From positions 186,001-250,000 of the forward strand of contig OZ241339.1 of assembly GCA_965200235.1 (NCBI GenBank): 64,000 nucleotides of DNA, given 5' to 3'. The position numbers and the translations under genes were made by a program. Every line of letters starts with the position of its first letter. Position 1 is the first letter of the stretch. Under the pieces are notes generated by a model. The model made no database searches and had not been told where the DNA came from. It saw only the letters and a program-made list of their open reading frames with translations. Shown one piece after another: positions 46,501 to 54,553 of the stretch. Origin of the DNA: Azotimanducus chitobiosivorans (GTDB taxonomy: Bacteria; Pseudomonadota; Gammaproteobacteria; Pseudomonadales; Azotimanducaceae).

Positions 46501-48181
46501 GACAGGTGCTTCGGGAAACAGTGACGAACGGTTGACAGCGTCGCATTCTCTCTTCATCGCCTTTCCACATTTGAGCGGCGATGAGCAGATTCAAGCTCTG
46601 AACAAAATGCAATCGAGCCATGTGCTGGCGGACACAGTCGGCACTTTGAAGTCGGCAAGCAGCAGTGTTATTGAATCGCTGCTGCAGGAGTCGGTTGCGG
46701 ATGCAAATGTCATCCGACAGGTATTGCTGGCGATGGTCATCAGCCATACGGAGGTGCCGTTGACACTTGGACTGAGGAAGCTGGTTGCAGACATGCTGCT
46801 GGCTTCGGACAAGAGAGTCCGAGCTGAAGCACTCCGCATCGCATCCGTCTCAAAAGATGAGTTCCTCCTAATGCGTGTATCTGAGAGCAATTGGGATGCC
46901 GGCTCGCTCGCTGTAGAAAGCAATTCTTGGGAGATATGGTGCGGTTCTGCTGCTCTCATCGCTGCCGCGAAAGCAGGCATGCTTGATTCCGTTCAAGCAG
47001 TTGATCGGATGGCTTTCAGCCACTACGGCTTTGCGGCGCGGCAATTGGGTCCCGATGCGGCCAGTCATATTGCCGACCTTATAGATTCCGCGCTCCAAAA
47101 AGCACTTGCATTCAGCGATGTCGCTGGGCTTCCCGAGATAAAACAACCAGTTCCTGACTCTCCGTTTTCTTCGCCTCCGTTTATTTCCTTGCGGGAGCAG
47201 ACTGATCCTTCTGACCAATTCGAGAGGATGCGCCTCCTTGCCGAGACCGACGAGCAATTTCAGGAACGTCAACGCAATCTTGATAGTACGTACAAGGGAT
47301 TTAGGCGGGAATTGACTAACGCCGAAGCAGATCTGATTGTTACCGATTTGGGTGCTGATGGTATAGCGGCTATCGTTGAGGCGAGGTCAGATATCATATT
47401 GCGGTGGCACTCACTTCTGCTCAACGCGAGTCGAGCAGAGAAAAGACGGCTGCAAATTTTCGCTATGGGGTTTGCGGGCGCAATAGCGAAGAACAATGCC
47501 GACCTAGCAGTCGAGATATTCCGAGCATACGCCACGTTAGAACCAGTCGTAATGCATGTCGCTGGAGTGGCGGAGATTCCGCTCGAATCAGGAGTGCTTT
47601 GGTCGCTAGGGAGCATTCCCGAGATCACTCCGCTATGTTTCAAACGTTTGGAGAACTGCGGGTCTGACCAAGAGATTTCGATCGAAGTTCTTGCGGCCCT
47701 CAAACACAATCAGGCGCCAGTTCTTCAGTCATACGTGCAAAAACTCCTTGCCTCGGGCGAACCGGCAAATGTCGCTCGCGCCGTTGCCATCGCCGGATTC
47801 TCAGACAAATCAAAATTCGCAACTGATGTTCTCGCAGAATTCGAGGATGCAGCTGGGTTTGTGGGCGAGGCTTGTGGTGCTGCAAGGGAAGCCTATGACC
47901 GCAATACATGGGCCCGGCATTGGTACGAGAAACTTCGAGCCGCTTCCACCGAACTTGATTTCTGGCGCTACTCTGTTCTTCTATCGGAAATCGTGGATGG
48001 CCGATTCGATCTGTGGCGTTCAAATGACGAGACAGATGATAAATTTCATGTGCTCTATCCGACAGTCGCAAGAAGATTAAAGCAACGCATCAAGAAATGG
48101 CACCAAAAACGTAAGGGCACACTCTTCAGCACGAAGGTGCCGAACGCGGTTTTTCTAAACCGTGACTTTCCCAGTGAATAA
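43580..48181 (+). CDS. Mrr-STAND NTPase-repeat protein, Avs-like antiviral sensor candidate
   Basis: A 1533-residue single protein in three parts. Residues 20-130: Mrr-like PD-(D/E)xK nuclease (GFEGLLAAVL; D52/D54 in GRDGDSAFD; E65-x-K67 in YFEAKRYE). Residues 260-480: STAND/NACHT-like NTPase with Walker A VLGPEGVGKSWL (K271), Walker B ITLCVDGLNQ, and arginine sensor LLVTTRSSHF, then a winged-helix-like part. Residues 500-1533: long alpha-helical repeat region (HEAT/TPR-like). This order, effector-STAND-repeats, is that of Avs anti-phage proteins. The repeats probably sense a phage protein and the nuclease degrades DNA; this is inference. No accessory gene is needed in Avs. A+T-rich relative to core. 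Confidence 0.75.
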   Translation: MTNTHLANLKKAILKLDPTGPAGFEGLLAAVLTEACGQPFRLASSGSQRGRDGDSAFDAGATYFEAKRYEGKIPKQEISAKLAEVIANDQGQVDTWILGATSPVSAQDAMHFRKLAGKFGIGFLLLDWTGDTAIPPLALIIVMSARVAKDFLTDHITDPAHAKLLSDALVAIDELRGISEFETQSEPLLREIRNPSVGLGLAKAANHRWLNEVFSSTNLARQQLGQPLAPHDASMDFLQPRSELSEGLRASFQETSSDRVFVVLGPEGVGKSWLVANTWLETNPSPILLMVPAGELRNPDDITHFEDFLIERLISQTRDSSTEIVRKRWRRRFAAWRANPDPENCRITLCVDGLNQNPRFPWPRWIEGASYSLKKLGGCLLVTTRSSHFLTIKHSISAPIQSIAVPEWTEAELKTILRSRDVDPNVLENEVFETLKNPRVLGIALELMNAQDIERIEQLSVGRLLFEHVRTSNLTGSSNLSPPEFVNALLKVANEYVSRWQIGTKDDLKLFVASDHGKLSEVSSGLLFCPVGDDPDLLRVADEVLLLALGIWLVYALEREFRNGRDPFANLESVIEPVAGLDDTGEILGSAVEVACLKDCVNIEVISALIRHYVSLQNLPETKREPFEALVKKHPQSFLKAAQDSALAEGRISSSGWLEDAIFQARGDDAVRSELESKIAEWLSYFSLAPEHMMDAVSEEDSAEKIQAERQKAVDKIEARLQNLTSTERDYMESHLARRDGKNVDQLHRLAIFLLAGLPLHKFASPLFSLAFSASLTPAYHALPGEYMQLVQFNRFDWAATREGLLNCIDRLGVELSRVGKWAIVRALHSTGDPSDAANAQQLASALTEQREKPQSWRLVESYCSSDPCDPSASCPDNIADTAEKYRNISVEETYLTLGRSQETLFFDMAMCGVARFEPEAAAIAIRKLAKQMLSREGLARRRATLALLPHSVLLPRQIVNELIRYAQASSEDRTGASGNSDERLTASHSLFIAFPHLSGDEQIQALNKMQSSHVLADTVGTLKSASSSVIESLLQESVADANVIRQVLLAMVISHTEVPLTLGLRKLVADMLLASDKRVRAEALRIASVSKDEFLLMRVSESNWDAGSLAVESNSWEIWCGSAALIAAAKAGMLDSVQAVDRMAFSHYGFAARQLGPDAASHIADLIDSALQKALAFSDVAGLPEIKQPVPDSPFSSPPFISLREQTDPSDQFERMRLLAETDEQFQERQRNLDSTYKGFRRELTNAEADLIVTDLGADGIAAIVEARSDIILRWHSLLLNASRAEKRRLQIFAMGFAGAIAKNNADLAVEIFRAYATLEPVVMHVAGVAEIPLESGVLWSLGSIPEITPLCFKRLENCGSDQEISIEVLAALKHNQAPVLQSYVQKLLASGEPANVARAVAIAGFSDKSKFATDVLAEFEDAAGFVGEACGAAREAYDRNTWARHWYEKLRAASTELDFWRYSVLLSEIVDGRFDLWRSNDETDDKFHVLYPTVARRLKQRIKKWHQKRKGTLFSTKVPNAVFLNRDFPSE

Positions 48182-48290
48182 GCGATCATGCTCTCCAAGC
48201 GGACTTTCGGACCCATCTCTCTTTCATCCGAATTGCGGATAAACTGCGTTTTACTCCGCTAAGCTCGACAATCTTAAAGAGACAGCAACC

Positions 48291-48989
48291 ATGGCTCCTT
48301 ATCTAAAACACCTCCCGAAAACGCCCGGCGCGTGGATGCGGAGGGCTCTTGTTCAGAAAAGCCTTACATTGGTGATAATCAGTTCGTCAGGTCTAGGAGC
48401 GCTTGTGCTCTGGGTGACGCTGACCATTATTCCGGCCTCAACTGATTCTATCGCCATCGGAATATTTGTCTTCTGGACCGTTAGCACCAGTATCTCGTTG
48501 CTGGTTATCAACTACTGGCCCGGCAGCTACGGTATATCGAACTTGGAGAAGGGTCTCGATGCCGAAATGCGCATCGGCAAGCACATCGAGTTTGCAATCA
48601 CACGGCCAAACTACGCCGTTGCGCACAACTTGGAGATAGATGAAGCGGAGGCCGGCGACATCGACCACTTGGTCGCAACGCCCGATGAGCTTGTTGTGGT
48701 CGAAACGAAGTTCAGAGACCTGCCAGAGGATCAATTCGCCGAGGCAAGAAATCGGCTAGCGAGGAATATTAAGGCGGTGCGCAAGTGGGCATCGTCGAGC
48801 ACACAGGTGCGCGGAGCGATCGTATACATGAACCTTGAGCACCACAAAGAGAGCGAATACCCGACATTGGGTGAGGACATCCGTGTCTACAAATCCGAGA
48901 GCTTTGCGAAGGGCTTTCGTAAAGGCATGCAAGACGATGCCACACGTCCACATGTAAAGCAGGTTCGGGAGGCAGGCCTGTCGCAGTAG
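48291..48989 (+). CDS. Membrane-anchored NERD-domain protein
   Basis: A 232-residue protein. Two hydrophobic helices (ALVLWVTLTIIPA and IGIFVFWTVSTSISLLV, about residues 38-85) put it in the membrane. Then the NERD domain: GLDAEMRIGKHIEF, GDIDHLVATPDELVVVETKF, where D-H and E-x-K form the nuclease-like centre. It starts 109 bases after the STAND gene and reads the same way, so the two may be expressed together. The NERD fold appears in defence and plasmid genes. Confidence 0.8.
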   Translation: MAPYLKHLPKTPGAWMRRALVQKSLTLVIISSSGLGALVLWVTLTIIPASTDSIAIGIFVFWTVSTSISLLVINYWPGSYGISNLEKGLDAEMRIGKHIEFAITRPNYAVAHNLEIDEAEAGDIDHLVATPDELVVVETKFRDLPEDQFAEARNRLARNIKAVRKWASSSTQVRGAIVYMNLEHHKESEYPTLGEDIRVYKSESFAKGFRKGMQDDATRPHVKQVREAGLSQ

Positions 48990-49069
48990 GCGATGTTCTT
49001 GGAGGTCCTCCCGTGCGTTCGTGACCGTTTACGAGCTCCTGCGACAGCAGCTACTCCTCACGTCCTCGC

Positions 49070-49249
49070 CTACCCTTCGGCCCCATGTTCTTTCGGCAAT
49101 TGGCGTGGTGCAAACAGAATATCCAGCCGAGTTTCGATCTTTGCCATTCTTTCGCGCAAGTCCGCGATGCTGCGATTCTGCCCAAGCAGCATCCCTGCGA
49201 TGCTCAGGAAGCCCAGCACCATGACGCCCATCAGATACAAATCGTTCAT
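49070..49249 (-). CDS. Small membrane protein with coiled-coil tail (59 aa)
   Basis: A 59-residue frame below the usual size limit. SD AGGAGAT at 49250-49258 is followed by ATG: MNDLYLMGVMVLGFLSIAGML is one membrane helix, then NRSIADLRERMAKIETRLDIL is an amphipathic coiled coil, and the tail is LPKEHGAEG. Convergent with the NERD gene. Not recognised; the composition and SD support a real gene. May help assemble a membrane complex. Confidence 0.6.
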   Translation of the reverse strand: MNDLYLMGVMVLGFLSIAGMLLGQNRSIADLRERMAKIETRLDILFAPRQLPKEHGAEG

Positions 49250-49486
49250 GTTATCTCCTGCCTTGTCGTGTTCTGGTCTTCTTTCGGCACTGCCACCAAG
49301 ATTTTCTTCGCGTGTGCCAGTCTTGGTGTAAAGATTCCAATGAATGAGGTAGCCGTCATCTTACTGTATTTCCCCATTCACCGTGGCAAACAGTTTGCGC
49401 GCCGGTAACTTGTCGAGCCAATGCAAGCAAGACTGCTTGAGTTTTAGCTATTTTACCGACCAGCCGAGTTCAATCAAGTACGGGTT

Positions 49487-52270
49487 TCAGCGACTGCGTT
49501 TGCGTCGCTGATTTGCGACCAATGGTGCTTGCATGTGTTCGTAGCGCATGAAAAGGTGTTGGACGCGCTCCTGTTCGGAGTTGAAGCCGCCGCGGCGATA
49601 GAGCCGGTCCACTGCTCGGTCGAGATTGCGATGCGCACGGCGGAGATTGGGCGGCATCAGGTCTGGGTCATAGAGGTCGGCGAGCGTCGCGTCGGGGTGT
49701 TCGGCGCGGGCATCGAGCACGGCTTGCGCCAGAGGGTCGAGCTTCGAGAGGTCGATGTCTTTCGGCGGAAGCGGGAAGGTGTTGTAGACGAGGCCGCTCG
49801 AATAGCGATACCTGCTTTCGAGCCTACCTCCAACGTATCTGAGCCACGCCATGTGCATGGTAGAGATCAGCAAAGCGAATATTGACAATGTAGCGTTTTC
49901 AACTACCAGCAGTTGGTTGCTCGGAATCGTGGGAGGTTTCAAATATCCGATGGGCACATACTCTCGCCGTTCCGAGCTTACTTCTGGAATCACCAAGAAG
50001 TCCGAAGTAGGCAAAACGGTGACATGGAACTCTGTGGGAGTGCCTGCCAGCGACTTGGCCAAATTGCCTCCACTGGTTTCTCGGAAAGCCCGCACAGCCC
50101 GAATACGCTCCATGACACCCGGCATTGAACGTAGGACTTGCGGAGATGTTCCAGTCACGCACAGTAGCCATCTTCGGATACCATTGATGTACTCTTTGCC
50201 GCCCACAAACGGGCGAACCAGTTCGGTGGCGTCTGGTTCCCGATTCAGGAGGTCGTCTCTCTCTGCTTTGTCGAGAATGTAGTGGCCGCCATCAACAGGC
50301 TTGGTGCCGACGCCAATTTTCGGAAGCCCAAAAAGCGAACTTCTTTGGCGTTTGACCACAAGCGTCCAAGTGACCAACTCGCTTGCGTCTTGCAGGTAAG
50401 GACCGATATGGATCGGCCTTGTCTCGCCTAGCTCCTTTTTCTGGTCTTCGTACTCGAAAAGACGACATCGGGACGGCGCTGCACTGCGATCGGTTAAGCC
50501 GACGATTACGACATGCACTTTGGCAACGCCGGGCGCGTCGGACCCCCACGGAAATGTTCGATGCGCAAGTTTTATTTTGAGTTGATACTTCTCGAATAAA
50601 GCAGGCCATAACTGAGCGACTTGCTCTCCCTGAGTGATGGAGTTAGTCGCAACGAAAGCGATGCGTGCAGGATTCCCGTGAAAGTAGGCCCCAGCTTTTA
50701 AGAACCATGCGGCTACATAGTCCAGTCGCGAGCCGCCAGCGCCGAGTTCAGCCATCAGAGCTTTCGTTTGCGCTTGCTTGATGGCATCACGAATCACGAA
50801 TCCGCCAAATGGAGGATTGCCAAATAGGTAGGAGCACTGTTCGGGCGGCAACAGCTCTGACCAGTCGAGTTCGAGCGCATCCCCATGAACAATATGCGGC
50901 GACTTCTCAAGCGGAATGCGCGCATAGGACTCGCCGAACTCCAGGCTCAGGTGGTTGTTCATGATGTGATCCATCATCCACAAGGCGGACTCGGCGATGC
51001 GCGCCGGAAACTCACCTATCTCAATGCCATAGAACTGATCGACATCGACCACCGACTGCCATGCGGTATCGATCACCCGTTGCCCCGTCGCGCCGGTCGC
51101 CTCGCGAATCTCGCGAATCACGTCGATCTCAAGCAGCCGCAGTTCTCGGTAGGCGATGATAAGAAAGTTCCCGCAGCCGCACGCTGGGTCGAAAAAGGTC
51201 AGGCCGCCGAGCTTTTCTTGAAAGCGCCCGAGTTCGGCGAGGCGGCGGTTGTCCTTGCGGCGCTTGAGCCTTGCAAACTCTTCGCGCAGCTCGTCCAGAA
51301 AGAGCGGTTCGATCACCTTGAGGATGTTCTTCTCGGTCGTGTAGTGCGCGCCTTTCTGGCGTCGCTCGACCGGGTCCATGACCGACTGAAACAGCGCGCC
51401 AAATATCGCTGGCGAAATCTTCGACCAGTCGAAATGGCAGGCTTCGAGCAGTTGCTTTCGCATCGCGCCGCTGAAGGCTGGGATGCGCAAGGTACCTTCG
51501 AACAGCGAGCCATTGACGTAGGGGAAGCGAAGCAAGTCTTCGTCGCGGGTTGATTGACGCGCCTCTTCAGGCGTGTCCAACACTTGGAAGAGTTCGATCA
51601 GGGCGCGCCCGGTGTCCGAGCCGTCTTCGGAGGTGCGTGTCTCGACGAAATCAAGAAATCTGCCGCGCTCGAAGATGCCAGTATCGTCGGCGAACAGGCA
51701 GAACACCAAGCGCACAAGAAACTGCTCCAAGTCGTGGCCTTTGTAGCCGGATTCGAGGAGTGCATCGTGCAGCCGCCCCATGATCTCGGCGGCTTTGACG
51801 TTCACTGGGTCTTGATCGCGAAAGGTGCGCTTCTGCACCCCTTGCATGAAGCCGAATGATTCGACGTGGTCGGGCAAATCGGTGAGCGTGAACGAGACTT
51901 TGCTGCGTTCATCGAGGTCGTGCAACTCGAAGGACTGGAAGTCGCTCACCAGAATGTATTGCGGGCGCTCATGCTCCGGCAGCGCATCGAAATACTCGAC
52001 AGCCTGGTCGTAGGCTCGCTCTAAATTGCGACCTGCGCTCTTTTGCTCGACGATCAGTTTCCCTGGCCAAAAGAGATCAATGTAGCCGGAGCTATTGTCG
52101 AGTTTCTCGACGTGATCTTCGTAGATTGCAACCGAGCGGCGCCGGACGAAAAAGACCTCGAAAAATTCGTTGTAGAAGCTATGCGTCTCGCCTTTCTCGT
52201 AGGCCGCGTCTTTCCAATCCTCGGCGAACTTGGCAGCGCGGGCGCGAATTTCGTTCCATGAGTGGCGCAT
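49487..52270 (-). CDS. MmeI-family (type IIL) restriction-modification enzyme
   Basis: Single-chain R-M enzyme, 927 residues, close to MmeI (919). N-terminal nuclease: D65 in GYIDLFWPG with E75-x-K77 in VEQKSAGR, spaced like MmeI. A helical spacer, then SAM motif I DPACGCGNFL and catalytic GNPPFGG for adenine N6 methylation, then a TRD (SSERREYVPIGYL) and helical C-terminus. MmeI-like enzymes protect one strand and cut far downstream. Target unknown. Divergent from the ATPase gene; its 5' end is partly duplicated at 53128-53220. Confidence 0.9.
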   Translation of the reverse strand: MRHSWNEIRARAAKFAEDWKDAAYEKGETHSFYNEFFEVFFVRRRSVAIYEDHVEKLDNSSGYIDLFWPGKLIVEQKSAGRNLERAYDQAVEYFDALPEHERPQYILVSDFQSFELHDLDERSKVSFTLTDLPDHVESFGFMQGVQKRTFRDQDPVNVKAAEIMGRLHDALLESGYKGHDLEQFLVRLVFCLFADDTGIFERGRFLDFVETRTSEDGSDTGRALIELFQVLDTPEEARQSTRDEDLLRFPYVNGSLFEGTLRIPAFSGAMRKQLLEACHFDWSKISPAIFGALFQSVMDPVERRQKGAHYTTEKNILKVIEPLFLDELREEFARLKRRKDNRRLAELGRFQEKLGGLTFFDPACGCGNFLIIAYRELRLLEIDVIREIREATGATGQRVIDTAWQSVVDVDQFYGIEIGEFPARIAESALWMMDHIMNNHLSLEFGESYARIPLEKSPHIVHGDALELDWSELLPPEQCSYLFGNPPFGGFVIRDAIKQAQTKALMAELGAGGSRLDYVAAWFLKAGAYFHGNPARIAFVATNSITQGEQVAQLWPALFEKYQLKIKLAHRTFPWGSDAPGVAKVHVVIVGLTDRSAAPSRCRLFEYEDQKKELGETRPIHIGPYLQDASELVTWTLVVKRQRSSLFGLPKIGVGTKPVDGGHYILDKAERDDLLNREPDATELVRPFVGGKEYINGIRRWLLCVTGTSPQVLRSMPGVMERIRAVRAFRETSGGNLAKSLAGTPTEFHVTVLPTSDFLVIPEVSSERREYVPIGYLKPPTIPSNQLLVVENATLSIFALLISTMHMAWLRYVGGRLESRYRYSSGLVYNTFPLPPKDIDLSKLDPLAQAVLDARAEHPDATLADLYDPDLMPPNLRRAHRNLDRAVDRLYRRGGFNSEQERVQHLFMRYEHMQAPLVANQRRKRSR

Positions 52271-52408
52271 GAATCCTGAAAGCTAGCCCCGCGATTCTTC
52301 TATTATAGGCGCCACGACAAATGACTCCGGTACGAGTTCAACGATGTCCCAAGTTCATCAAGCCCTCAAGCGGTTGCTGCTCGAACACGGTGAGCGCGGC
52401 GAGCCGAT
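52232..52408. repeat. Direct repeat, copy 1 (MmeI start, shared promoter, ATPase start)
   Basis: 177 bases match 53189-53365 with about 8 differences by eye. They cover the MmeI start codon, the intergenic promoter region and the first codons of the ATPase gene. A further 70 bases of the MmeI gene (51916-51985) match 53128-53196. Constant offsets are 957 and 1212. Confidence 0.88.
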
Positions 52409-52433
52409 GCGTGACTCTCAGTTCATGCGTTGA
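52344..52433 (+). pseudogene. 5' stub of AAA ATPase gene
   Basis: The ATG at 52344 reads MSQVHQALKRLLLEHGERGE, identical to the intact ATPase start at 53301, then diverges after ...GEP into MRDSQFMR and stops. It is the part of the ATPase gene left on the left side of the inserted toxin-antitoxin unit. Confidence 0.88.
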
Positions 52434-52797
52434 GTACCGCTACGTCATAGCGGCGAATATTCTCATCACGAGTGACCAGCGTAAGGTCACCGAGTTACGC
52501 CTGTACGATCAACATACGGTCGAAGGGATCTTTGTGGATCATCGGCAAGAGCCTGTAAGCTTCGAGATGAGCGAGGTTGATTTCCATGATTCTATAGTCT
52601 TTGTCAACGATCTGGTAAAACTCATTGGGAAGCACGAGCTTGCCGACCGAACATTTGATGGCGCACTCCCACAGTGAGGCGACGCTCACGAACAGTAGAC
52701 ATTCAGGGTCCTTGAAGATAGCCAGTGCGTCTGAACTCAAAATATCTGGTGTGGAGCGCGCCCATAGCAGCGCATGGGTGTCGAGTAGGTACTTCAC
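52423..52797 (-). pseudogene. PIN-domain toxin with in-frame nonsense codon
   Basis: GTG start at 52797, overlapping the antitoxin stop by four bases (GTGA). The frame reads KYLLDTHALLWA, then VSVASLWECAIKCSVGKL and HKDPFDRMLIVQA, the PIN toxin pattern, and stops at TAA (52495-52497) after 100 residues. Beyond the stop the same frame continues LGDLTLVTRDENIRRYDVA to a TGA at 52423. This supplies the missing TRDE acidic motif, and gives the normal length of 124. So a sense codon (probably CAA, Gln) became TAA. The toxin is likely inactive, unless the stop is read through. Confidence 0.8.
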
Positions 52798-53045
52798 CTC
52801 GAATCGTCGATCTCTAGCGCTCTGCTCAATTCGGGCGGCCATTCGTCGAAATCTTCCCTCATCTGGATCTGACCTGCGAGATCGCCTAGCTTTCTGGTCC
52901 CCGTCTCGCCTTCAAACCGGCCGATACGAATCACAGGTTGCCCCATGCGGGTAACGATAAATTCCTCACCGTTTATGGCTCGCTCGACGATACCCAAAAA
53001 ATCCGTCTCGGCATCGTTCAGTGTGATGGTGGATTCCAGCGACAT
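52794..53045 (-). CDS. Phd/YefM-family antitoxin
   Basis: An 83-residue antitoxin: TITLNDAETDFLGIVERAIN, then GEEFIVTRMGQPVIRIG, the Phd fold, with an acidic C-terminal tail (REDFDEWPPEL) that would bind the toxin. Overlaps the toxin GTG by four bases. Intact although the toxin has a stop codon. The unit lies in 52409-53127, between the two copies of the direct repeat. Confidence 0.85.
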   Translation of the reverse strand: MSLESTITLNDAETDFLGIVERAINGEEFIVTRMGQPVIRIGRFEGETGTRKLGDLAGQIQMREDFDEWPPELSRALEIDDSR

Positions 53046-53127
53046 AAGATTCTTCGGACGGCGGTTCTTCGGACTATACTCTGTCGCAGAGATCAGTGCA
53101 TTTTGACTTTCACTCTACGAGTGAAGT

Positions 53128-53221
53128 GGTCGTGCAACTCGAAGGATTGGAAGTCGCTCACCAGAATGTGCTGCGGGCCTCATGCTCCGGCAGCGCGGGC
53201 GCGAATTTCGTTCCATGAATG
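53128..53221 (-). pseudogene. Fused fragment of MmeI-family gene
   Basis: 53128-53196 matches MmeI codons near 51916-51985, with a one-base deletion (GCGGGCCTC for GCGGGCGCTC). It then jumps to the match of the first codons at 52232-52260. The joint is at GGCAGCGC, present in MmeI at 51978-51985 and 52232-52239, so 254 bases were deleted between 8-bp direct repeats. This fragment is a non-coding relic on the right side of the toxin-antitoxin unit. Confidence 0.8.
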
Positions 53222-53365
53222 GCGCATGAATCCTGAAAGCTGGCCCCTAGATTCTTCTATTATAGGTGCCACGACAAATGACTCCGGTACGGGTTCAACG
53301 ATGTCCCAGGTCCATCAAGCCCTCAAGCGGTTGCTGCTCGAACACGGTGAGCGCGGCGAGCCGAT
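53189..53365. repeat. Direct repeat, copy 2
   Basis: Partner of 52232-52408, about 95% identical. It includes the promoter and first 22 codons of the intact ATPase gene. The two copies bracket the toxin-antitoxin unit. Confidence 0.88.
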
Positions 53366-54524
53366 TGCTTTTGCTGGCCGCGAAGAGGTATTAGGCGCGA
53401 TCGCCGAGATCGCGGATTCGCTTCGAGGAAGGCCAATCGAAGGGCAAACTTTCGTGATAGGAGGTGCGCCGGGCGCGGGCAAGACCTCGCTCGTGCGCGA
53501 ATCGGCGAGGCGCTTGAGAGGGCAGGGCGTTGCTGCTGCCATCTGCCCCTCGCCGTCAAGCGACGGGGAAATTGATGCGCTCGTGTGGCGCATTGTGGCT
53601 GCGCTCACAGGTGAGACAAAAGACAAACTGCAAGGTACGCATCGCAAAAGGTTCTCTGGCAGTGTGAGCATGGCGGATCTGGGCGGCGTGAGTGGGAGCT
53701 ATGAGAGCGAACGCAAAGAACCAGCGCTGAGGAGTTTTGATGACATCTCACTCCTGACAGCCAAGCCGCCAGTCAACCCCGTCGTCGTTTTTATTGATGA
53801 AGCGCAGAACATTCAGAATGACAGCAAGGCTGCTGCGCTGGTAAACACGCTTCACACGCAATTTGAACTTCCAGTCCTGCTGGTATGCGCCGGACTTGCG
53901 AACACCTATGATCGCTTGCATCAGGTAGGACTGACGAGACCTGCCGAGGATCATATCGTTACCTTGGGTGTGCTTAAGCGAGAAGAAGCGCAGGCAGCTG
54001 TTCGACAAGCACTGGGTGTGATTGCCGGCACGGGCATCGCACACGATGAATCAAAGATTGAAGCCTTGGTGGAGGCGATTTCCACAGCAGCGGATGGCTG
54101 GCCGCGCCACCTGACTTGCTATTTGCATGCAATTTGTGAGGTGCTGATCGAGCAGTCCTCGCCAGATTTTAGCCAAGTTGACCTTGATGTGATGCTGGCG
54201 CGAGGACATCAGCTTCGAGAGCGCTACTACGAAAACAGGTTGGCTTCGAGCGAATTGCCCACGAGCATCATCGCGCACTTGTATCGTCAAATGCAGGCAC
54301 GCCCGTTGCACCGAAGCGCTTGCGAGGATGTCTTAGAGGCTGCGATTCACGGTCAAACGTATCCGGGTCACATGGCGCTACAGCGGAGATTTCCGACCGG
54401 GAAAGACGCATTCGAGACGGTCTTGCGAGCTGGCCTATTGACACTGCACGGCTTTGAACCCTGCCGAATACCGATACCATCAATGGAGACGTTTGTGCTT
54501 GGGAAAGCTGGCGCCGACAATTAG
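53301..54524 (+). CDS. Orc1-like AAA ATPase (family also at 55.5 kb)
   Basis: A 407-residue ATPase. Walker A VIGGAPGAGKTSLVRE (G54-K61), Walker B VVVFIDEAQNIQN, sensor-like VLLVCAGLANTYDRL, then WPRHLTCYLHAICE and a C-terminal winged-helix-like part with RIPIPSMETFVLG. The start is the ATG at 53301. Divergent from the MmeI gene, which suggests joint function or shared regulation. The same family member lies at 55545 on the other strand. Function unknown; no nuclease domain. Confidence 0.75.
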   Translation: MSQVHQALKRLLLEHGERGEPIAFAGREEVLGAIAEIADSLRGRPIEGQTFVIGGAPGAGKTSLVRESARRLRGQGVAAAICPSPSSDGEIDALVWRIVAALTGETKDKLQGTHRKRFSGSVSMADLGGVSGSYESERKEPALRSFDDISLLTAKPPVNPVVVFIDEAQNIQNDSKAAALVNTLHTQFELPVLLVCAGLANTYDRLHQVGLTRPAEDHIVTLGVLKREEAQAAVRQALGVIAGTGIAHDESKIEALVEAISTAADGWPRHLTCYLHAICEVLIEQSSPDFSQVDLDVMLARGHQLRERYYENRLASSELPTSIIAHLYRQMQARPLHRSACEDVLEAAIHGQTYPGHMALQRRFPTGKDAFETVLRAGLLTLHGFEPCRIPIPSMETFVLGKAGADN

Positions 54525-54553
54525 ACCGCTGCGGAAAGTTTCCATGAATACCC

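Noticed and set aside
46000..47000. Frameshift in the STAND gene
   Set aside because: The frame is open throughout 1533 codons with no change in composition.
49250..49486. Possible CRISPR or repeats in the gap before the MmeI stop
   Set aside because: No repeated units are seen; the gap has no feature.
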